Assembly: GCA_030737875.1 (NCBI GenBank)
Contig: CM060912.1
Coordinates: 459,858,310-459,922,309 of the forward strand
DNA from: Allium sativum
Taxonomy: Eukaryota > Streptophyta > Magnoliopsida > Asparagales > Amaryllidaceae
DNA length: 64,000 nt
Reading direction: 5' to 3'
Program-made: the position numbers and the translations under genes
The notes under the pieces: generated by a model
The model's input: only the letters and a program-made list of their open reading frames with translations
The model's database searches: none
Told to the model about the DNA's origin: nothing
In this document: in pieces, positions 36,572 to 47,530 of the stretch
Position numbering within the stretch: the stretch's first letter is position 1
How the letters are laid out: every line of letters starts with the position of its first letter

Positions 36572-38577
36572 TGTAACGTCCCAGGATTTATAGCGATTAA
36601 TAATTAATTTATTTAATTATTTGCATATTAGTTTGGTAATTTAAATAATTTGAATTTTAAATATCTTGAATATTTAAATAATAATGGAATAATAATTTCA
36701 ATTCCAAATGATCGAAAAATAGTTGAATTCACAATAGTGTGCAAACTGGATAATATATGATATTTCATTCAGTTTAGAATTATATTATATTAATGCATAT
36801 ATTATTTAAAATGACATTTGAACATATTAATTATAGTATAAATTATAATCGAGCTCGTAATGTCACGACCATTCGTAATTTAACGTTTTGAACTTCAACT
36901 GAGTGTACAAGATTCGTTATTTGTCGGATTTCTTCAAAACAAGAAATATTGGAATCCATTTAACTGTATTTTTCTAATGGAAGTGAAAAATGGAGATTTA
37001 GTCTTATAGATTGTGAGTTATTTCCAAATCAAATTTTCAAATTAACGCTATGAAACCGTTTATAAACCGTAACGGTATAGTTAATTATAATTAAATATTG
37101 GTTTCATATTTGGACAAAATCTTCATGACGTATTTTTAATTTAATTTTTAGAATTTTACTGAAATTTTTATTTTGGAAAATAAAATAACTTTTTTATTTG
37201 GACTATTTTGCACCCTATATCAGCATTTTAGGACTTCACATAGTAAGTTATTTCACCTATATTATTATATTTTTGCGATCGTGGCACATTGCTCGACATG
37301 GTTATAGTTTTATTTTTGTCCATAACGGCTTATACATGAACGGAGTTTTATGTAACAGGGTATCTATATTGTCTAAACTTTAGTGAAACAAAACATATGT
37401 GCATCCTAAAAACATGACATGCAAATAATTGTTTTTACCTCCTGCGTAAATGAAGAGAGAATAGATTATAATATAATAAATTAAATATGAGGCATTAAAT
37501 GTATATACAATTATTATCCTTCATTACCAAGTTTTGGGTACACTGTACAGCCTCCTTTTTCAACGTCCAACCCTTGTAATGCCACAGTCACTTTGGAAAG
37601 ATTTCACGAGTATGCCTTCTGCCAGTCTTATAGTCGATAGCTCCTGCCATGATATTTCAAATCCGGCACAATTAAAAACATAAGCTTGTACATGCCCAAA
37701 GTTTTAATCACGCGGGCTACTGAAAACAGCAGTGTATTGTCCCATCAAAATCCTTCCCTAAACTTGCTGGTACCACCGACAGCTACCCCTTTATATTAAT
37801 GCATACAAACCCAAATACCTATCTGATATAATGCTTCACACGCACATGCCAAACTTTGAGAACATAAACTACACTGCCTACTCTAATACTAACAAGTAGA
37901 TCTACCTACTGTACAACAACATAAACAAGAAAAGGCTACTGCCCTTAATTACGTCGTACCACCATTATCAAATCACCATTTTTATTAGCAGACCTACCAT
38001 CGAACTTAAGAACTTACACCTCCACGCTGAGATCAAACAAATCGTATCTATCCAAGCAAGGCCGACCATCCAAACAAATTAAATATATATAATAAACGGT
38101 TTCCTTCTCTGAGAAGTATCGTATTACTTCCTGTTGCCTACCACCCTTGCAGACCTAAGGATTTAACAAGGCATGTGAATTTAAGGGAAACGCTCATGCT
38201 TGTTTCTGTTAAAGCCGACCTATCCTAATATATACTGTAATACTACTCCTTGTCCACCACGTAAATGTCGAGCTATAAATACACCAGCAAACTCTGTATT
38301 CATCGGCACAACTTCAAGCAGAAGCTTTTCAGGGCGAAATAAAATAAAAAAAACAATACACACGAGTTCAGCATGGATTTTATGGTAGGGACGAGGGTGT
38401 GGAGAAGATGTCGATGGGGAGGATGTGCTCACTGTTTGAAGGCTGGAACGTGTGGTTTTGTTGAACGCTGGAACGTGTTGTTCAAAAGAGGTCCATACAA
38501 GGAGGGAATGCAAAAATGAAGAAGTATGGGATCCGAAATTAGCAACAGCGTATGGGGGGGTTTGCATTGAGAAAATT
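36572..38577 (+). repeat. LTR E, left piece
   Basis: Starts TGTAACGTCCCAGG. The segment near 37050 (AAACCGTTTATAAACCGTAA) matches 11685-11705 in LTR A at a similar depth. A TATA box lies at 38272, followed by a leader that turns G-rich. It is cut at 38577 by element III, which duplicated AAATT, and it resumes at 63205. Orientation is inferred from the LTR A match. Confidence 0.6.
38272..38282 (+). promoter_or_regulatory. TATA box of LTR E
   Basis: GCTATAAATAC is followed by ACCAGCAAACTCTG, a canonical plant core promoter layout. Confidence 0.6.
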
Positions 38578-40365
38578 TGTAACAACCCGGAAAATACGAG
38601 CCAATTTAAAATTTTTAAATTGGTTATTTCAAAGGAATTTGAACAATTGAAATAGAATATTTCAATAAAATAATGAATTAGAAATAGTGAGTCAGCTTGA
38701 AAATTTGAATTCAAACTTTGACTGACTGTGTAGGGTGGAAAATATAATGGATTTTAGTGAAACCAGAAATATTTAAATCTGTTTATCAATACCTTTCTAA
38801 CGAATCTGAAAAATCGAAGTTTCATAGCGGGAATCAAAAGTTATGGCCGAATGAATTTTCAGAAAGGTCGCTATATAGAATATATAGCCCTTGAAAATAG
38901 ATATTTTGCAGACGACCTCGGAATTCGACGAAACCACTTTAGTTGGGTCCGGGATGTCAAACTATTGCTAGGTTTCAAATTTCATAATTTTTGAAGCTAG
39001 TATGTGAGCGTGGCAAAAGAAAATGTGTTTGGTCAATTTCTGTTAAATTGGATCGACCAGAAAATGGCCATTTTTCAAACGATCTCAGAATTCGACGAAA
39101 CTAGTTTTGTTTGGACCGTAGCGTCAAAACATAGCCAGATTTATTTTTCTGGAATTTTTCAAATCAGTTTGTGGCCCTGGCAAATTGAAATGTACGTTCA
39201 AATTGAATATAAAATGTTTTATACTTTAATTTGAAAAATAACTGACTGTAACAGTCGAATGGGCCTACGAAACATATCCCATTGTGTCCGGGATGGGGGT
39301 ATTTAGCTAGGGACGACAGTCGTTGGGTTCGGATTGGAGTTCGTTTGTAAAAACACTATTTAAAAATTTAATAAAACCCTTGGCCAATCAAAATTTTCCT
39401 TTCATTATTTTAAAATTAAAAAAACCTCGGAAAACCCTTTTCCCTTTATCGCTCTCGACGATCCTTGACTTCGTCGCTTCCCAGGCAAATCGCCGCCGCC
39501 TCGGCCATCTCCAGCCATCGCTACCACCCTACCTCGACGCGCCTCCCTCCCCTCTTCAAATCCGACCCTACCTCGACCCCCCTTGTCGCCCCTATCGCCT
39601 GAATCGTTGACCCAAAGTCGACGACTTCCCAGCGCCGCCACGATCACCAGAGACCACCGAACCGCCTCCAACCACCACCGATCGACTCCCCTTTCCTCCC
39701 TCTTCCACGCTGTACCTTCCGATCATTACAATACGCAGCGGATTTCGAGAAAATCCAAAACCCTTGTTTGAACCAACGATAAAGGTGAGTCCTTTTTGAT
39801 GTTTGAACTTTGAAAAATCATATCTTTTTCGTGTATTGACGAAATTCGATGAAACAGGAAACATCGGGACCGCAAGGAGGCTCTTTACCACATAGAAGAG
39901 ACCGCGGATTTTTCTGAGCCATCTACGATTTTTAGCACTCCGAAAACCAAAGTGAGAAATCAAAATTAAATGAAATTGAATAGAAAATGTCATGTATAAA
40001 TTATACGAGCGAAATATAAATTATATACGTGTTGTATACCACATATACATGCGTAGTATAAGTTGTATGAGCGAAGTATGAATTATACACGCATTGTTTA
40101 AATGATATGTATGTTTGAATGGTAATAAAATAATATATATATATATACCCCTCGTCCACAAACCATGAACGATATTTATTGTTGTGAATTGGTGTGAAAA
40201 ATTGGGTGAAATATTCAAATGGTTGAATAATTGTTTGTGGTTGATATTGTTTGGTTGTGGTTGAAAAATACCCATTGGTGATTGAAACAAATTGGAAATA
40301 ATTGTGGAAATGAAATAAAACATGTCGCCTGCGTGCGAATTAGATGCATGAAATCCCCATTGTCA

Positions 40366-40381
40366 AAAACCGCGAGGTTTT
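40366..40381 (+). other. GNRA-type hairpin in the LTR
   Basis: AAAACC-GCGA-GGTTTT: a 6-bp stem closed by a GCGA tetraloop, conserved in the 3' LTR near 55429-55444. Confidence 0.5.
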
Positions 40382-40454
40382 AAGGTAGAGCGAGGAGCCA
40401 TACTAGGAACGGTGCCGGTTTTAACTACCTGCCGTTATGCTGCCGAAATTTTGA

Positions 40455-40800
40455 ATAATATTCATGTGATAGAATTATTTTCATATATTGAAATTATTTT
40501 CATGCGTTGAAACTAAAATCATGTGTTGAAAAATATCCATGTGTGGAAATGCTCATGTGTTGAGAAGTGATGTGTGAAAATTAAATTCATGTGTGAATGA
40601 ATAAAGTGTTTAAACAATAAAAATCACATTTTTATAATATATATGAAGCATGTAAAATATTCGCCTTATATATAAATAGTTTCAACAATAAAAATCCCAT
40701 CTTTCTTATATGAACAAACTATATAAAATATCCCTGTGTGGAAATGCTCATGTGTTGAGAAGTGATGTGTGGAATTGACATTCCTGTGTTGAATAAATAT
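40455..40800 (+). repeat. Degenerate GTGTTGAAA repeats with a 195-bp duplication
   Basis: Imperfect units of the type TCATGTGTTGAAA are spaced roughly 15-20 bp apart. A segment CTGTGTGGAAATGCTCATGT recurs at 40537 (CATGTGTGG form) and 40732. The same structure appears in the 3' LTR from about 55515. Confidence 0.7.
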
Positions 40801-41404
40801 TTTAGATGATGAAAATACCATTTTATCATATATGTGATTTGCTAAAGATATACTAGTGTTGAAATAAATATTTGTGAAGTGAATATTATTTTTAACATGT
40901 AAAGGAACTAAATAAAATAGTCATGAGTTGAAATATATTTTAGTTGCCAAAATTATCATTTTTATTGAAATGTGAAGTGTTAAAAATAACCACTTGTTCA
41001 AATAAATATGCATGAGTTGAAATATTCATTAGTTAGCTAATGATGTGATTTTTGCTTATGTATGCAACATTAGAATGAATGGTGACTTTAAACCAAAGTG
41101 AATAGGAAATGATAAGTGATGAAAATTGCATATATGTACATGCATATTTATTGAACAGGTTATAGCAAAGAGGCTAAAGAAGAGGAATAAAATTTTGTGC
41201 CCCACAAATAGGTACATGTTTACTGTTTTGGTTGGGTGATGATTTTATGAGCCTATTGGCTAGCCGCTTGGCTTTTTCTTTTTCTTTTTGAGATGAGACG
41301 CCCGTGTGGCTATTTGGGAATTTTCCCAGCCCCTCCCGTACAAAGGAAGTTATGGCGAAATTTTCCAAAATTTAAAGGCGTTAGTGAAATATTTGAATTG
41401 AAAA

Positions 41405-41903
41405 CGATATTGAAATCGTCGAATGAACTATATTTATATAAATATATAAATATAAATAAAATTATAACGAATCATGGCCGTGCAGTTCGTAATTTGAAAC
41501 CGTGATTTCAAACGACTAATGCGGGAAATCCGACCATTGGATTTTCCCGAAACCGCAACCGTTGGGTTCGCCTTGGAAATATCTTTCCAACGGCACCAAC
41601 TTTGTGAAGATCCGACGGTTGGATTGTCTGGAATGTTTAATTCAAATCTGAAGAAAAACAGCACCAGAATCGATTATATTTATATATAAATATAATTAAA
41701 TTAAATCGATTAACGACGCCGTAGTTCGTATTTTGAAACCGTGATTTCAAACGACTAGTGTGGGAGATCCGACCGTCGGATTTTCCCAAAACTGGACCCG
41801 TTGGATTCGTTTTGAAATGATCTTTCTAATGATATAAAATTTGTGATGATCCAACGGTTAGATTTTCATATATGTGTAAAACAAATTTAGTGAAAAACAG
41901 CGC
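41405..41903 (+). repeat. Tandem duplication, period about 239 bp
   Basis: The block GTTCGTAATTTGAAACCGTG at 41485 recurs (with TATTTT) at 41724. Each copy then has ATCCGACC-type dyads and a CCGTTGG(G/A)TTCG segment. ATCCGAC-C-GTCGGAT at 41767-41781 is a 7-bp perfect dyad. The duplication is present in both LTRs, so it predates insertion. Confidence 0.75.
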
Positions 41904-42150
41904 CAGTGCTTCGGCACGACCTGAAATGTCGTTTAATTGAATATGGTCGTTTTTAAATAAATAAAAAAGGCGATATATCGTTGAAAAATATTATTGACGA
42001 TATAGAATGGAAATAAACCGATTTTGCTTGGTTTGCTTGATATGTGATGGTTGAATGCATTTAACATGTAAACTATACTAAGGAACTGAAATGTGAATGT
42101 TGAGTGATTTAACCATATGATGAATTGATTTGAAAATCTAAATATACGTG

Positions 42151-42192
42151 GATTATTTGAAAAGGCCGAGTTTATTCTCATTTCAAATAATC
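42151..42192 (+). other. LTR stem-loop H1, 5' LTR of element III
   Basis: GATTATTTGAAA (42151-42162) and TTTCAAATAATC (42181-42192) form a perfect 12-bp stem with an 18-nt loop starting AGGCCGAG. Confidence 0.7.
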
Positions 42193-42364
42193 GACCGACG
42201 ATGTGAAGTCGAAGAGTTGAAGACGGTTGAAGTCCGACGATCTTCACATTGGATGGATGGGCGCTACTGATGCTCATGATTGGAGTAGCTACCTTGAAGG
42301 AGCTGAAGTAGTAGCTGTCCGGACGTATTGTTGATTGTGCGGATAAGCGAGGAATTTGGTGCCT

Positions 42365-42545
42365 TCGGCTTCGTTCAAACCCAGAACGAACTTGTAAATG
42401 GACTGTGTGTTTGACATTGGATTTTGTTATGTGCTGATTGATCTCTGTTAAATATATATCTGTTTGGCGGCGGAGAATTTATTCTCTTGCTTAACGCCCT
42501 TCTCTGAGACGTACGAGCTCAGAGGTTATGTATTGATAGAAATCA
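42365..42545 (+). other. Conserved LTR block (module core)
   Basis: The best conserved stretch among the long LTRs. It contains CCCAGAACGAACTTGTAAAT, TTTGACATTGGATTTTGT, GGCGGAGAATTTATTCTC (a GAGAAT/ATTCTC dyad) and TCTGAGACGTACGAGCTCAGA (a TCTGAG/CTCAGA dyad). Homologues: 1540-1720, 6040-6235 (minus), 29090-29270, 34080-34245 (minus), 45500-45640 (minus) and 57435-57615. Confidence 0.75.
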
Positions 42546-43179
42546 GTCGCATGGAGTGGATTGCCTGTGTGGCACGCCTAAGTGGCATGTGATCAAGGCT
42601 TCTGTTCCAAAGCAAAGTCTTGTGGTTGATGATCAAGGCATGGTCTGTGTGACGTAGCTTTGTGTATAGCGTGGATTCGGGAGCCTCACACCTCGGTATG
42701 AGTCAAAAACGGGAGAAGGACCCAAGGAGTGCATGGCGTTTCCTTCTAGCTATGGTGGTGTCAGTGACCTACCAGCCCTGACATTATATATACTTTTCAC
42801 CTGTGTGGTTGTTGGAATGCGAGGCGCCTCGATTATAGGTCTGTAAGGACTGGGAAACGTGTGTTCAGGAATAACTAATCCTCAAAAGTAAGAGAGGACC
42901 GGCCTTGGAGGATCCAGGGGATTGCTGTGTGCGGTCCTGGGACATTTGCTAGAGTGTCTCGAACGGAGAGGAGCTTGCCCCTTGCCTCGACTCATGATGG
43001 AATCCAATTTCCAATACGAAATGTGCGGATATGATTGTATTACTAGTATTGCGACATAGTGGTATGTGTCATTTATGCCGCCTATGATTGATATTTATGA
43101 TTGAAATCGCTTTTGAAACATATATGCACTAGTAATAATATCAAACACTTTTGTGTTTTATTCGTATGAAGCATTTTTG

Positions 43180-43251
43180 GCCATTATAAGGTAAAACTCT
43201 ATCCTCTGGCTTGTGTTGCATTGTGTGATGGGACCTGAGTCTTATAATGGC
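43180..43251 (+). other. LTR closing stem H3, 5' LTR of element III
   Basis: GCCATTATAAG (43180-43190) and CTTATAATGGC (43241-43251) are a perfect 11-bp inverted pair around a conserved 50-nt loop. Confidence 0.65.
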
Positions 43252-43848
43252 TTCATTTTATAAAAAGCATTGCGATGATTTAATCATTTACTTTATTTCA
43301 TGCACTAGCACTCATTGGAGTAAACCCGTTCCGCGAAAGTGGCATGGTCCTTTGATTTGCCTTATTATTGTTGTTAATAAGTTAAGTAGATTTCTCATAC
43401 CAGTCCCATTACTGACTCGTAGTTTGTTTCTCCTTGCAAACTCGGGTGCCCTCATTTTCACATGGGCAGCCTAGTTACAGGTATCTGGTGCGCTTTTGGC
43501 TATGGCGAGGCTTGACTACATTGAGATGACTTTGACTCTTTCCGCCATTATTGTATATGTATTATGATTCCGCCATTGGCGATGTAGACTGATATTTATT
43601 TTGTGTACTCTTTATGTATGATTCCGCCTCTGGCGATGATGACTGATTATGTATTATTATGCACTAAGTTTTATCCTGCACTGTGCTCTCTAATGTGGTG
43701 ATATCTATATGATTCCGCTGTCATATGTGTGTATATTATTCTATTTTATGTTTATGCTAATATCTGTGATCTGCTAATGATGATTAATGTGTTATATTCC
43801 AATGATTATCCATAACACCGTGTCACGGGGTTTTGGGATCGTCACAGC

Positions 43849-43860
43849 TGGTATCAGAGC
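43849..43860 (+). other. Primer-binding site (initiator Met-tRNA), element III
   Basis: TGGTATCAGAGC begins 2 nt after the LTR end, identical to the site in element II. Confidence 0.92.
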
Positions 43861-44104
43861 TTTGGTTAACCTTAGTTCTGGAATTTAACACATTAAACAC
43901 TTCGTCGGAATAGAATCAGTAGTATTCTAAGGCGAGTAGCTCATTAGAGATAGGACTAGTAATGTCCTAGAATGAGCTAAGCAGAATAGCAAAAACAATT
44001 TGATCAGTCCATCGTTATCTTTTCTTGAGTTCTTCTGCTTTACCATACAATAAATTATCGTTTCTGTAAGCTGACTCTTTTCTTGCTTATACAGAACTTG
44101 AACA

Positions 44105-44427
44105 ATGGCTACCCGACCAGCCGCTGCTAGAGGAGGCCGTGCTGGCCGTGGCAGAGGACGAGAAGTCCCAGTTGAAGAAGGACCCTTGATACAACCCCCG
44201 GCCGCTCAACAATTCGAGCTGGACCGCGTAACTAAGAGATACAAGAACCTAGGAGGCAAAACCTTCACGGGAACTGGCACAGTAATAGAGGCCCTTGCGT
44301 GGCTGAAAACATGCGAGAAGGTACTAGAAGGCCTAAGGCTTGGAGATCAAGATAAAGCTATTATGGGTGCCTGGCTTATGCAGGAAGAAGCCGAGCTATG
44401 GTGGGAAGCTCTCACCGCCAGGAATAG
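44105..44427 (+). pseudogene. gag: gag of element III, N-terminal part
   Basis: ATG at 44105 follows a predicted splice acceptor. The N-terminus is arginine/glycine-rich (RGGRAGRGRGREVP). The capsid region begins FELDRVTKRYKNLGGKTF and ALAWLKTCEKVLEGL, the same blocks as in element II gag, ending at AELWWEALTARN. At 44428 a solo LTR interrupts the codon stretch. The reading frame on the far side (49787) is the same once insert and duplication are disregarded, so gag was open up to here when the insertion happened. Confidence 0.85.
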
Positions 44428-45720
44428 TGTAATGACCCAAATTTCCATAACATCAGAGTTGACTATATACATCATACGTCCAACCCAAATATCACGAAAA
44501 TACAAAACATTTTTTTTAGAAGAAAAGGGTAGAAGAAGAACATAAACAACAACAAAGAATCTCACATCGCAGCGGAACAAAATATAATATATCATATCTT
44601 TGAAATACAAAAGCTCAACTGTATAACATATACTTATCAGAGTACAACACTTACAACACAGCGGAACAAAACTCTATATAACTAACGCTGAAGCCTCCTG
44701 CTCCAAGCTCCTTTAGATAGATCTGTAAAATCCTGAACTACTTGACTGCCCGTACAAATTTAGGCACCCAAGAGTTTAGGAAGAACAAAACAAAATAAAC
44801 TCCGGGTCAGTCATGGGACTGGTATGAGTAAATAGTTCAAAACAGTTTCAGAAAACTAAATGATATCTCATAAGACCACGCCGTATAACACGGAATGGGT
44901 TTTTCCCTTATGAGAATCCAACCACTTGATTTAACTTTCAAAAATCCCTTTTGAAAGGAACGATAGCTTTATATCAAAACTCCTTTGATATTATAATAGT
45001 GTTTAAATCAAGTAAATACAATCTAGTGGAACGTTTGCATCTCACATTCCACATATATAATATACAATCAAAACCGCAAATCACGTATTGGGTAATGGAT
45101 TTCCAACTATGACAAGGTATGGAACCACCTGCCGCTAGTATATCTCTAGAGGAGAATACACCGAGTTCAACAAGAACATCTTGCAACTCAGCCACACATG
45201 ACCGACCACTCATTTGGCTTGAGTGTATCGAATGTGTATCACCAACGGTTGGGATCAACAACCGTTTCCCGAATGGGACAGCATCGACAATAGATTTTTA
45301 GAAGTAAATGAAACTCTAGATCAGGTGATTATACACCCTAATAGGTGCGACCTACATAGCCATGCTGCTTGCCCGATTTCTGTCATTTACCGGATGATGA
45401 GGCTTGAAGCTACGCTTTATCATCACACCAGATTCACTTCGAATGCTACATTGTCAGATCCATCGAAAATCACTAATTGATGTCTACAACAGTACATTAC
45501 GTGTTAGCTAAAAGAAGTTTCCTTCTCCGCTTCCACTCTTGGTACGGTTGAAGAAATCAATGTACGTGACCTTTCTGGAAATACTCTGTCAGACATTCAT
45601 CCATACAAGTCACCCAGGAACAGGATGAGCCGAAGGTACTATTTCTATTAATAGAAAAAGTCCTTGCACTCTACTCCGTCTTCGATTATCTTTATATAAT
45701 CTGATTCGCAACGCTACTGC

Positions 45721-45770
45721 CAATACGGAGTGGTTCTTCGGAAAATAATCCAACCGGTCTCTCCATATTG
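45721..45770 (-). other. LTR stem-loop H1, copy in the solo LTR
   Basis: CAATACGGAG and CTCCATATTG pair over 10 bp with one wobble. On the minus strand the loop begins AGACCGGTTGGATT. Confidence 0.65.
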
Positions 45771-45787
45771 ACAACGATGGTCAAAAC

Positions 45788-45856
45788 TTCGATAGTCTGT
45801 GATTTAACTATCGAATAAAAACAAGTGTTTCGATAGTCGATGATTTAACTATCGAA
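45788..45856 (-). other. LTR hairpin H0, duplicated, in the solo LTR
   Basis: TTCGATAGT and ACTATCGAA pair at 45788-45815. A second copy 41 bp on (45829-45856) arose by tandem duplication. It corresponds to 28790-28819 in LTR A with a C:G to T:A compensatory difference. Confidence 0.65.
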
Positions 45857-46859
45857 TAAAAACAAGTGTTCATCCAATTATCAACCAATTACTAAGCCCT
45901 TAATTAATATTCCATTAATTAAATCACTTCTCTATTTCTTTACTAATATTTGTTAACCAAATATTTTCAATAACCATATTGCCCTTTTCTATTATTTGGT
46001 AAACATTTCCAAATATCGCCTTCCTTTATTTTCTAAACTTAGAAAATATCTTCTATTTATAATTGGAAAATATTCAGATTATTTATCTCTTTCCGATCTC
46101 GCTTATTTCTATACTTAGGAAATATTTATTATTCTATTTCCAAGTTACACTTATTTTGGTTAAAACGGATGTTGTGTAAAACATCGTTACGACAACCCAA
46201 ATACTTTATTCAACTAACTCTTATTCAACATTGATCTTCGAGCCTGAAATCTTACTATTTATTTGTTAAAAATGAAATCAATCAAGTTGGGGTATAACTA
46301 CCTCTCAGACCTTGACTGAATAACATTTATAACGTCAAAACAGATATGACTACTTACTTGAATAATCAATACCACACAACTACTTCTTCACTTTTAAACA
46401 CATATACACTTTCTCCTTTTATTCTTATGAGATTTTATTCTTATACTTCCTTTTTATTCTACGATTCTATTTCTAAGTTCGTTTCCTTATCGACTTCTAT
46501 ATAAATCGATACGTTGATTTCTAACTATCAAATTATCCTAAAAATATTCTAACTCCTTAAATTCCCGGAAAAATTCGCCATAACCTCCTTTATACCGGGA
46601 GCATCGGGATATTTCAAATAGCCTCCCATGGCCCTCACCAATCCAAAAAGAAAAAGAAAAACCAAGCGGCTAGCCGATACGGCGCATAAAATCTCATATA
46701 TGAATTAAATACGTACCTTTTGGTCGAGCATTCTATTTATATACCTTCTAACACTTTATTCCAAACCTGTCTCCTGTATCTATACCTGCCCAATCTATTT
46801 TAACTATACCAATCGTTTTTAACTCAATTTGTGTAATTAAAATTGTTACTTAACTCTTC

Positions 46860-47530
46860 TAAGTTCTATATTCGATTTTGAATATAAATCCTCAAATTCC
46901 CTTTGAATGCTATATTCAAATTCCATATCAATTCTTATTCAAATTCTATTTCAACTCTATTTGAATCCTATATTCAAATTCCTTTTTAACTCTATCTGAA
47001 TTTTCCTAATTCAAATTCTATTTGAATTTCATATATTTAAACTCCATTGAATTTCTATATTCAATTTGAATTACAAATATTCAAATTCCCTTTCAAATCC
47101 TTTATTCAATTTCTATTTAAATTCCCTTATTCAATTCCTATTTAAATTCCTTTGAATTTAAATTCTATTTAAATCCTTTCAAATTCTAATATTCAAACTC
47201 CTTTTTATATTCTCTTTGAATTCTAATATTCAAACTCCCTTTATATTTTCTTTGAATTCTATTCTCTTTGAATTTAAATACCACATCCCTTATTTAATTC
47301 TCTTTGAAATTCAACTACCATAGTTTATTCTCTTGAATTCAAATTCTATATTTCACTTTCGATATTCAAATTCTACATTTGAATTCCATTTGAATTTCTA
47401 TATTCAAACTCTATTTCAAACTTTCTTTATTCATTCTTTAAACAAGTCTCGATTTCAATTCCCTTTGAAATCGATATTTCTACTTTTGGAAAATAGATTT
47501 CCCTTTTCAATTTCACACTTGTATTTTTAT
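46860..47530. repeat. AT-rich array of TTCAAATTC / GAATTTGAA units
   Basis: About 670 bp of imperfect short units built from ATTCAAATTCC and TTTGAATTC, on average every 20-25 bp. Adjacent units often form inverted pairs. It is internal to the solo LTR and absent from the element III LTR at the equivalent place. Confidence 0.8.

Larger units (their letters stand above)
38578..43846 (+). repeat. 5' LTR of element III (5,269 bp)
   Basis: Starts TGTAACAACCCGG and ends GGGATCGTCACA; the primer site follows after 2 nt. In order: an AT-rich U3 with repeated CGACGAAAC motifs; a C-rich leader (about 39440-39770) ending in a splice donor; degenerate GTGTTGAAA repeats; a 239-bp duplication; then the shared module (H1 42151-42192, conserved block 42365-42545, closing stem 43180-43251). 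No protein-coding gene is supported. This is extraordinarily long for a chromovirus LTR. Confidence 0.92.
39785..44094 (+). other. Predicted 5'-leader intron of element III
   Basis: Donor AAAG|GTGAGT lies at the end of the C-rich leader inside the LTR. Acceptor TTGCTTATACAG ends 10 nt before the gag ATG at 44105. The 4,310-nt interval includes most of R/U5, the H1 module and the primer site. It is the same layout as in element II. Inferred from sequence only. Confidence 0.45.

Noticed and set aside
38220..38714. 164-codon minus-strand open frame
   Set aside because: It runs across the junction of LTR E and the element III LTR, so it cannot be an ancestral gene. Its sequence shows no domain.
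42781..43080. Structured region between the LTR block and the closing stem as an RNA gene
   Set aside because: It is present in both LTRs and has relatives in LTR B. No promoter or known RNA family signature was seen, so it was kept as part of the LTR.
46860..47530. CRISPR-like regular repeats
   Set aside because: The units are short, imperfect and inverted, without unique spacers, in plant DNA. This is AT-rich low-complexity LTR sequence.
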